Origin: Acidobacteriota bacterium
GTDB taxonomy: Bacteria; Acidobacteriota; Terriglobia; Acidiferrales; UBA7541
Reading direction: 5' to 3'
Length of the DNA stretch: 64,000 nucleotides
NCBI GenBank assembly: GCA_003223245.1
Contig: QHYI01000117.1
Coordinates: 1 to 64,000, forward strand
The notes under the pieces were generated by a model, which saw only the letters and a program-made list of their open reading frames with translations, was not told where the DNA came from and did no database searches. Of this stretch, positions 24,130 through 31,412 are shown one piece after another (within the stretch, counting starts at the first letter, position 1; each line of letters begins with the position of its first letter). The position numbers and the translations under genes are program-made.

Positions 24130-25986
24130 TCACGGATGCGAGGAAGTTGAGGAAGTGCCGGGAGCCGGCGCAGATTTTGCTTTGCCCGGAGAAGCAGGGC
24201 GAATACGAGCTGCGGGAACAATGCCTGAGCCTTCGAGGACCGAATAGATCTGATCGGCGGCGAGATCCCTGAGGGTATCGGTTTTGCCAGAAGGCCAGAA
24301 AATTTCCACCCGGCCGATCTTCGTCGCGGAACCGATTCCGAAATGCAAACGCAAATCGTTTTGCGATAGGTAGCTGCCGCCGCTGTGAATTTCGTCGGTC
24401 TGGGTCATGCCGCCTGCAATCACTTTGACACGTGCGCCGATGGCGAGGCGGTTGCTTTTCGTGCCCGCCAATTCGAAACTGACCCAATGGCGGCCGGGAA
24501 CGCCGTGATTTCGCAAAATCATAGGAGTGCCGTCAATGTCGCCAACGACGATGTCCACGTTGCCGTCATTGAAAAGATCGGCGACAGCGAGGCCGCGAGA
24601 AACACGCTTTTCCAGAAGTGCCGGACCAGCCTGGTCGCTGGCGTCACAAAAGGTGCCGTCCTTGTGATTCATACGCAAAAGCTTGGGCTCACGGTAAGTC
24701 GCGCCGGAAGGAAGTGAATCGACCTGCGGATAGACATGGCCGGTGACGGTGATGAGGTCTACCCAGCCATCATTGTCCAAATCGACGAACGCCGTGCCCC
24801 ACTTTACATACGGCAAAGAAGACAGGGCCACGCCGGAAGCATAGGAAACATCCGTGAAATTCCAGTTGCCGTCGTTGCGATAGAGCGAGTCATTTTCATC
24901 GGAGAAATTCGTAACGTAGAGCGAAGGCCGGCCCGTGTGCAGGTAATCGCCGATGGCGATGCCCATGGAAGCTTGCTCGGAGCCGTCTTCACTGACGGCC
25001 GTGCCCGATTCAAGGCTGATGTCGCGGAATTTTCCGTTGCCCAGATTTTTGTAAAGGAAGTTTGGCGTGGAATCGTTGGCAACATAAATGTCGGGACGGC
25101 CGGTGTTGTTGAAGTCGGCCCACACGACCCCGAGGCCATAATAGCCATTAGGATCGCTGACGCCAGCGGCTTTCGAAGCATCGGTGAATGTGCCGTCGCC
25201 ATTGTTGTGAAAAAGCACGTCGCCGGCGCCCTTCAACCCGCGCGGGCCGCATTGCACATCGATGCCCCGATATTTGCAGTTGGGGGCTTTTCCAAAGCCG
25301 GGCAGGTCGTCGAGATGGAAGTCCACGTAATTCGTAACCATGAGATCGAGGAAGCCATCGCCGTCATAATCGCCGAATGACGCGCCGGTGGACCAGCGGC
25401 CGTCGGCGACGCCCGCCTTGGCCGTCACGTCGGTAAAAATGCCGTCGCTATTGTTGTGATAGAGAATGTTGCCGCCGAGGCAAGTAACGTACAGATCAGG
25501 CCACCCGTCGTTGTCGTAATCGCCTACGGCGCCACCCATCGCAAAGCAAGGAGCGTCCAGGCCGGATTTTTCTGTGACGTCGCTGAATGTGCCGTCGTGA
25601 TTGTTGTGATAGAGCGCGCCGGGCGCTTTCTGTCCTTTGAGGGCCATCTCGACGCTCGGCGCGTTCGTGAAGTAAATGTCTGGCCAGCCGTCGCGATCGT
25701 AATCGAAAACGATCACGCCGCCGCTCATGGACTCGATGATGTATTTCTTTGCCGGGTCCGAGGCATGCTGGAACGTGATGCCGGTCTTTGCAGTGATGTC
25801 TTCGAGTTGAGGAATCGGAAGCCCGCTGCACTTGGTAGACTTGGCCCCGGGCGGCGGGGGCGAAGGCGTAGGGTGGCCGCCCTGAGCGAAGGCAAGATTC
25901 GCGCTCAGCGACAAAAGCAAAAGAGACTTCGCAAGATTCTTCGAAAAGAGTGCGATCAAAAAGAATTTCCCGTAAGAGAATATCAT
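24130..25986 (-). CDS. CRTAC1 family exported beta-propeller protein with ASPIC/UnbV domain (D)
   Basis: About 618 residues from the ATG at 25986; the frame is open to 26094, but the signal-like MIFSYGKFFLIALFSKNLAK start is preferred. After a signal ending ANLAFAQGG, FG-GAP/VCBS repeats run through the protein, each with a Ca-binding loop (FDYDRDGWPDIYF, GDYDNDGWPDLYV, GDYDGDGFLDLMV, ADFNNTGRPDIYV, VDLDNDGWVDLIT). A Cys pair, CKYRGIDVQCGPRG, is shared with the protein at 56760. The C-terminus is the ASPIC/UnbV module: NRLAIGARVKVIAGGMTQTD, GGSYLSQNDLRLHFGIGSAT, VEIFWPSGKTDTL. It is likely a secreted binding protein of unknown ligand. It precedes the sugar operon on the same strand and is divergent from the LacI gene. 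Confidence 0.88.
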   Translation of the reverse strand: MIFSYGKFFLIALFSKNLAKSLLLLSLSANLAFAQGGHPTPSPPPPGAKSTKCSGLPIPQLEDITAKTGITFQHASDPAKKYIIESMSGGVIVFDYDRDGWPDIYFTNAPSVEMALKGQKAPGALYHNNHDGTFSDVTEKSGLDAPCFAMGGAVGDYDNDGWPDLYVTCLGGNILYHNNSDGIFTDVTAKAGVADGRWSTGASFGDYDGDGFLDLMVTNYVDFHLDDLPGFGKAPNCKYRGIDVQCGPRGLKGAGDVLFHNNGDGTFTDASKAAGVSDPNGYYGLGVVWADFNNTGRPDIYVANDSTPNFLYKNLGNGKFRDISLESGTAVSEDGSEQASMGIAIGDYLHTGRPSLYVTNFSDENDSLYRNDGNWNFTDVSYASGVALSSLPYVKWGTAFVDLDNDGWVDLITVTGHVYPQVDSLPSGATYREPKLLRMNHKDGTFCDASDQAGPALLEKRVSRGLAVADLFNDGNVDIVVGDIDGTPMILRNHGVPGRHWVSFELAGTKSNRLAIGARVKVIAGGMTQTDEIHSGGSYLSQNDLRLHFGIGSATKIGRVEIFWPSGKTDTLRDLAADQIYSVLEGSGIVPAARIRPASPGKAKSAPAPGTSSTSSHP

Positions 25987-26377
25987 GGACGCTCGACTGG
26001 CTGCGTCACGGTGAGCTCGCGCGATTTGGCCTTTGGTTCTTTGTAAAGTTCCAGTTCGCGGTAAGCATCGGCAATTCGCGATTGCTTGGAGCATCCGGCT
26101 CGAAGCTGATAGTGAACGCCATCGGCTTGGAGATCAGACGCGCAGCGGCTTCGAGAGGGCTTCTATATGGCCCTATTCCAGAAGGCTTCTCAAGCAAAAT
26201 AATGTTATTCTTACGGCTCGTCACCGCTGCATATGGGGAAGGCCCAACGCTTGGTTTGACAGGTAGGGATAGAGTGATGGATAGCCGAAAGCTAAAAAAT
26301 GGCTTCCTGAGCACCAGTGTGCCGAAAAAAGGAGTTGGCTATACTACTTTTTGTAAGTCCCGGGAGGGTTTTTGCAG
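25987..26377. other. Divergent control region between ASPIC/UnbV (D) and LacI genes
   Basis: About 390 bases. TTGACA occurs at 26256-26261 but without a good -10 at 17 bases (GGATAG only). TATACT at 26339-26344 lies 34 bases before the LacI start and could be its -10, with a poor -35. No perfect palindromic operator of LacI type was found. A frame open from 26094 continues the ASPIC gene upstream but does not look coding. Confidence 0.35.
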
Positions 26378-27448
26378 ATGATGCAGGCGCCCACGAAGAA
26401 GCAGCCCCCGCGCGCGCAGCAAAAGGTTACCCTCAAAACCATCGCTGACCACCTCGGTCTTACTCCTGGGACGGTCTCCGCTGCGCTGAACAACTCTCCG
26501 GCGGCACGCTCCATTCCGGAACACACCAAGAACCGCATCATCGAAGCGGCTCGCGCGCTCAACTACCGGCCAAATTTTTTCGCTCGAACGCTGCGACTGA
26601 GACGGACTTACACAATCGGCGTAATCGCGGAAGAGATTGGCGACGCCTACGGTGCAATGGTCATCAGCGGGATTGAGGAATACCTCCGAAAGAACAACTA
26701 TTTTTTCCTCACCGTAATTCACCGACACGACCCCAAGCTGCTTCAAACGTACGCGCAGATGCTGCTAACACGAGGCGTGGAAGGCTTCATCACTACCGAC
26801 ACGTCGCTGACAGAAAAACTTGCTTTGCCAACCGTGGCCGTCGCGGGACATCAACGTGTAGAAGGCGTAACGAACGTGGTCCTGGATCACAAGCGTGCGG
26901 CTCATTTGGCTCTAGAGCATTTAAAAAACCTCGGACATCAGGAAATTGCATTTATCAAAGGCCAGACGTTGAGCTCGGATTCCTCGGACCGTTGGAACGC
27001 GATCTGCGAAGTAGCTCAGGAACTCAATATCTGTATTCACCCAGAACTGACCATCCAGTTGGAAGGTACCGATTCGACGCCCGCCATTGGCTATCCCTTC
27101 GCCAAGGAACTCCTGGCAAGGAACAAGCGTTTCACGGCTCTGTTCGCCTACAACGACATTTCCGCGATTGGGTCCCTGTGGGCTTTCCATGAAGCCGGGC
27201 TACGCGTGCCGGAGGATATTTCCGTCGTGGGATTTGACGACACTCCTGGGGCGGCGTTTTCCAATCCTCCATTGACCACCGTGAGGCAGCCACTCCTGCG
27301 GATGGGCCAAATTGCCGCGCAAACCGTGGTCGACCTCATTGAAGGTCGCGGCGAATATGTGCCGGAAATTGCCATCGAGCCGGAACTTGTGGTCCGCCAG
27401 TCCACCGGGCCCGTTCCAGCGCTTCAACGGAGCAGCACGGCCGGATAG
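26378..27448 (+). CDS. LacI-family transcriptional regulator
   Basis: About 356 residues. GGAGGG (26363-26368) lies nine bases before the ATG at 26378; an in-frame TTG at 26372 is too close to it. The HTH is VTLKTIADHLGLTPGTVSAA followed by LNNSPAARSIPEHTKNRIIE, and the hinge helix is AARALNYRPNFFARTLR. The effector domain follows the PBP1/LacI pattern: YTIGVIAEEIGDAYGAMVIS, GVEGFITTD, HKRAAHLALEHLKNLGHQEI, FTALFAYNDISAIGSLWAFH, VPEDISVVGFDDTPGAAFSN, PPLTTVRQPLLRMG. It is probably a sugar-responsive repressor of the divergent ASPIC/sugar genes or of the convergent GH31 gene, but no operator could be assigned. The gene ends 35 bases from the convergent GH31 gene. Confidence 0.92.
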   Translation: MMQAPTKKQPPRAQQKVTLKTIADHLGLTPGTVSAALNNSPAARSIPEHTKNRIIEAARALNYRPNFFARTLRLRRTYTIGVIAEEIGDAYGAMVISGIEEYLRKNNYFFLTVIHRHDPKLLQTYAQMLLTRGVEGFITTDTSLTEKLALPTVAVAGHQRVEGVTNVVLDHKRAAHLALEHLKNLGHQEIAFIKGQTLSSDSSDRWNAICEVAQELNICIHPELTIQLEGTDSTPAIGYPFAKELLARNKRFTALFAYNDISAIGSLWAFHEAGLRVPEDISVVGFDDTPGAAFSNPPLTTVRQPLLRMGQIAAQTVVDLIEGRGEYVPEIAIEPELVVRQSTGPVPALQRSSTAG

Positions 27449-27483
27449 GACTCGCGGATCATGGACCGGCATTGGCGGCCCGA

Positions 27484-29868
27484 CTATGGCGCAATCGCAA
27501 CGGGTTTCCCCGAATAAGTTACGACCTTGTCTGGCCTGCTTTCCGCGGATATTCCGGCGCCGTGGTTCTCGCCGACAAACACAATTTGAAAGCGCCGCTC
27601 CGTCAGTATTCCAGGGAAGCTTCCTTTGCGCTCGCCGATCGTCAACGCGTGCTTCGCCTCATCCCAATGCAACGGAATCGTCGCATACACTCCCTTTTCA
27701 TAGTTGTACCCATCATTTTCGTCCTCGTAGAGCGTGAATTCGCCGTCCGCTCCGCGATAGACGCGCAATTCGATGGGATCTTCCGGCTTTTCCGTCGACC
27801 ATTCCGTTTCCGGCCCCATCGGAACGATCGAACCTGCGCGTACAAACAGCGGCAGCTTGTCGATGGGCGCCGCTGCATCCATCATGCGCGGGCCCTCAAC
27901 CGAGCTGCCGGTCCAAAAGTCGTACCATTTCACTTTGGGAAGATAAACGCGCCGAGAATTTACCTCGGGATCGCTCACGGGATTCACCAGGAACGCCGGA
28001 CCATACATAAATTGATCCCCGATCGTCGCCGAGTGTTCATCGCTGCGGAAATCCATGATCAATCCGCGCATCGGTGTATAGCCCTGGCTGGTGGTCATCC
28101 ACGCCAGCGAATAGATATACGGAAGCAAGCGGCAGCGCAAGGTGTCGTAACTCGTCAGAATCTTCTGCGCTTCTGGCCCATACGACCACAACTCGTTTTG
28201 ATTCGTGGTGCGCGTTCCATGCACGCGTAGAATCGGGTTGAACGTGCCGAACTCGAACCACCGAATGAATAACTCGCGATACGCCGGATCATCCGGATTC
28301 CCGGAAACAAATCCGCCAATGTCCGTCGTCCAATACGGCAGCCCCGAAATCGAGTAGTTCAGCCCCGCGGGAATCTGCTTCTTGAAAAACACCCAGTCTG
28401 AGTTGATATCTCCCGACCACACCGCCGCCGCATTGCGCTGTGCACCGGCAAACGCCGAGCGCGACAAGATGAACACGCGCTTCTTGTCCGATTCGCTGCG
28501 CTGCCCCTGGTAGACGCCTTCGGTGGTCATCAGCGGAAACGCATTCGCATATCTCGCGCCGTTTCCCAGGTAGATTTTGCTGCTTACCAGAATGTTTGCT
28601 TCGCGGTCCTCAGTCTCCGGCTCCGTGGTATCCAGCCACCAGGCATCCACGCCGATCTTGAAGAGCGCCTGGTCCATCAAATTCCAATAGTATTTCCGCG
28701 CTTCGGGATTGAATGCATCATAAAGCGCCATGTTCGCGGGATGAAACGCCGCCACTTTTGTCTTGTCGATGAAAAATCCGCGCTTGTCCATGTCGTCGTA
28801 CGTTTTCGATCCGGGGCGGAAGTACGGCCACACGGAAATCATCAAGTGAAAATTGTTTTTGTGCAGGTCCTCCACCATCCCCGGAGGATCGGGATAGCGC
28901 GCCTTGTCGAACACCGGCTCGCCCATCGTGACCCACCAGAACCAATCCTGCACAATGTTGTCCGCAGGAATGTGCAGTTGCCGGTATTTGTGCGCCACGC
29001 CGAGTAACTCTTCCTGCGTGTTGTACTTGTTCTTCGACTGCCAGAAGCCGTAAGCCCACTTGCCGAACAGGGGCGGCGCGCCGGTCAGCTCGCGGTATCC
29101 GGCGATGATGCGGTCGAATTCCGGGCCGTAGAGAAAGTAGTAGTCCATCTCATCCGCAACTTCCGAGCTGAGATAAAGCGCGTGGAGGAAGAGGTTGTTG
29201 AACCGGCTCTGCGAAGGATTGTTCCAGTAGATTCCGTATCCCCTGCTGGACAGGAAAAAGGGGATGCCAATATTAGAGTTGGCCTGAGAAATATCAACTT
29301 CTTCCCCGCGATAATTCCACACGCCCGCTTGGTGTTGCCCGAGTCCGTAGAAAGACTCGTTCGAGCCCCAAATATTGGAGAAGAGTTCCAAATGATGCGT
29401 CGCTTCACCATTCACAACCACCGGCGTCATGGTCACTTCTGTTTGCTGGAACAAAGTTTTGCCTGTGAAATCCTGAAACGTGATGCTGCTGTTTTTACGT
29501 GCGATAACCGCTTTGACTTGCGCGGTGCTCAGCACTACGCCCTCATCTGAAGATCGCATCTCCCATGGCGTCGCCGGCCAATTCTTCTTGATCACGATAA
29601 GGTCAGGATGCTCTGGCACGGATTCCGCGGGCAAATAGCGCACGCGAAGAATGGAGTCGGAGCACACCTGAATCCTCATTACGCCTTTCTGCAGCGTCAG
29701 CCGCACTCCATCGGGCTCCTTTTGTACATTCACAACTGCATTCAGGGGATTCCACTGCGCACCAGCTACGCCTGGGAAACACACAAAGAGAAGCAAGAGC
29801 GGGAGGGTCAAACGGCGAGACCGCAAAGTTAATTTGGCTCGAAGGACGGCATGCGCACACGCAATCAT
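27484..29868 (-). CDS. Exported GH31 glycosidase (alpha-xylosidase/alpha-glucosidase type)
   Basis: A 794-residue protein. The ATG at 29868 has AGGAG six bases upstream. After a signal peptide ending GVAGAQ, the order is an N-terminal beta-sandwich (galactose-mutarotase-like), the TIM barrel with GAPPLFGKWAYGFWQSKNKY and PADNIVQDWFWWVTMGEPVF, the nucleophile motif DAWWLDTTEPE (Asp about 413), the acid/base motif AVWSGDINSDW (Asp about 487), YWTTDIGGF, and C-terminal beta domains (YDFWTGSSVEGPR, FTLYEDENDGYNYEKG). The Trp-rich YGFWQSKNKY and DWFWW segments are typical of alpha-xylosidases of this family. It probably removes alpha-linked xylose or glucose from plant-type oligosaccharides in the periplasm. 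The next gene on the same strand upstream is a Gfo/Idh oxidoreductase 140 bases away. Confidence 0.9.
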   Translation of the reverse strand: MIACAHAVLRAKLTLRSRRLTLPLLLLFVCFPGVAGAQWNPLNAVVNVQKEPDGVRLTLQKGVMRIQVCSDSILRVRYLPAESVPEHPDLIVIKKNWPATPWEMRSSDEGVVLSTAQVKAVIARKNSSITFQDFTGKTLFQQTEVTMTPVVVNGEATHHLELFSNIWGSNESFYGLGQHQAGVWNYRGEEVDISQANSNIGIPFFLSSRGYGIYWNNPSQSRFNNLFLHALYLSSEVADEMDYYFLYGPEFDRIIAGYRELTGAPPLFGKWAYGFWQSKNKYNTQEELLGVAHKYRQLHIPADNIVQDWFWWVTMGEPVFDKARYPDPPGMVEDLHKNNFHLMISVWPYFRPGSKTYDDMDKRGFFIDKTKVAAFHPANMALYDAFNPEARKYYWNLMDQALFKIGVDAWWLDTTEPETEDREANILVSSKIYLGNGARYANAFPLMTTEGVYQGQRSESDKKRVFILSRSAFAGAQRNAAAVWSGDINSDWVFFKKQIPAGLNYSISGLPYWTTDIGGFVSGNPDDPAYRELFIRWFEFGTFNPILRVHGTRTTNQNELWSYGPEAQKILTSYDTLRCRLLPYIYSLAWMTTSQGYTPMRGLIMDFRSDEHSATIGDQFMYGPAFLVNPVSDPEVNSRRVYLPKVKWYDFWTGSSVEGPRMMDAAAPIDKLPLFVRAGSIVPMGPETEWSTEKPEDPIELRVYRGADGEFTLYEDENDGYNYEKGVYATIPLHWDEAKHALTIGERKGSFPGILTERRFQIVFVGENHGAGISAESRPDKVVTYSGKPVAIAP

Positions 29869-30008
29869 CACCCGCTCCTGTTCCCCAGGAATTTGCGCAA
29901 GGAGAGTGTACCTTCGATTAGGCTATTTGAGCGAACACCTCAGCTTTGAGCGAAGAGCATTCTTGGCTTGGGATAAGCTCAGCGCTTCCTCGTTCATCCT
30001 CGCGCCGT

Positions 30009-31142
30009 TCAGCGTAGTTCTTGTTGCTTTCCGGTTCGGGCCGACTCGCGCGCGGCATCCAGGATTTCCATCACCTGGACATTCACTTTCATGGAAAGCG
30101 GATCCTCGATGGGCTTGTTGTTTCGAATGCAATCCACAAAATACGAAATGGGATTGCTCGCCTCGCGCGGCGGCGCATCGAGTGCAATGCGCTCGCCTTC
30201 CAGTCCTACCTTTGCGACATTGTCAGTGGGTGACCGGAAAAACAGGTCCTTGCCCGTCGCAAGCAAGCTGCCCTTCGGTCCGAACACTTCCACTTGCCCC
30301 ATGCTATACGGCCAATCCCACGAAGCTTCGATAATCACCTGCCCATCGGGATAATCCAAAATGATGGTGGCGTCGTCATCCACCGAATTGTGCTGCTCTA
30401 CCTTTAGTTTCTGCGTCACTGCGGAAACGCGCGTCGGGCGTCCTTTCAGCCATACCGCCCACTCTGCGCCATAGCAGCCGAAGTCCATGATGGCCCCGCC
30501 GCCGTTTTTCACCGGGTCATAGAGCCAGTCGGCAAAATACTTCGACACGCCAATTTCTTTCGGCCCCTGGTGGCCATACTGCACAATGATCTTCTTCATC
30601 GGTCCAACCTGACCGTCTCTTACGCGGTGATACAGTTCGTGCGTTGGCGCGACCCACGCGTTCCAGTAGTTCACCATCACTTTGATGCCCGCCTGGTTTG
30701 CCACCCGTTCCATCTCGCGCGCGTCCGCAGCCGTCGTGGCCATCGGTTTTTCCGTGGAAAAGCTGATATGCCGTTTGGCGCATTCACGCAGAATCTCCAG
30801 GTGCTTGTCGTTTTCCGTCGTGACAATGACGCCGTCCGGCTTCATCTCATCCAGCATCTTCACGTAATCGGAATAGAACTTCACGGTGCCGGGCACCTTG
30901 GTCTTTGCGCGGTCTACCAGCTCCGAGTGGCTGTCCGCGATAGCAACGAGCTCCGCGTTCGGCTCCTCGCTCAAATCTTTGAGTAATCCCCAGACGTGAT
31001 CGTGGTCGAGCCCGACGATCGCCAGTTTCGTCTTTTGATCTGCTGAATTGGTTTGCCCCTGAAGCATCGGGGCCGCTCCTGCCAGCCACAAAAGAACCGC
31101 GACCAAAGGAAGATACCGCAGCAAGAACCATCTTTTTTTCAT
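30009..31142 (-). CDS. Sec-exported Gfo/Idh/MocA-family oxidoreductase
   Basis: A 377-residue protein with a classical signal peptide (MKKRWFLLRYLPLVAVLLWL ... MLQGQ). The Rossmann fold begins KLAIVGLDHDHVWGLL, where the usual GxGxxG is replaced by a His/Asp-rich loop, a variant seen in a subgroup of the family. The signature STEKPMATT (about residues 129-137) has the conserved Lys. The C-terminal domain has YFADWLYDPVKNGGGAIMDF, GCYGAEWAVWLKG and DDDATIILDYPDGQVIIEAS. The reaction is probably oxidation/reduction of a sugar or glycoside. Unlike the enzyme at 5603 it uses a Sec and not a Tat signal, so its cofactor would have to be acquired outside the cytoplasm, or the signal is misread. It lies upstream of the GH31 gene on the same strand. 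Confidence 0.85.
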   Translation of the reverse strand: MKKRWFLLRYLPLVAVLLWLAGAAPMLQGQTNSADQKTKLAIVGLDHDHVWGLLKDLSEEPNAELVAIADSHSELVDRAKTKVPGTVKFYSDYVKMLDEMKPDGVIVTTENDKHLEILRECAKRHISFSTEKPMATTAADAREMERVANQAGIKVMVNYWNAWVAPTHELYHRVRDGQVGPMKKIIVQYGHQGPKEIGVSKYFADWLYDPVKNGGGAIMDFGCYGAEWAVWLKGRPTRVSAVTQKLKVEQHNSVDDDATIILDYPDGQVIIEASWDWPYSMGQVEVFGPKGSLLATGKDLFFRSPTDNVAKVGLEGERIALDAPPREASNPISYFVDCIRNNKPIEDPLSMKVNVQVMEILDAARESARTGKQQELR

Positions 31143-31412
31143 GATGACATCTCTCGTGGACCTTCAAAACACCGGAAAGCCGGCAAGGGGCAGAAGCGCG
31201 TCCAAGCCTTTTCGGTCAGCGCCGCCAAGTCAAGATACCTGAATGTTCCCCGCATGCCCCCAATTAAGATTAAGATTTCAAGGCATTTAGAAATATTTCT
31301 GCCTTGCGTTCATGGGGCCGGCAAATCCGTCAACCTCAACCAGCTCACGACCGTTCACTGACAGCCGCCGAGCTTCTATGAGGGGCAAATACTGCAAACT
31401 GCTCTCGCGGCC

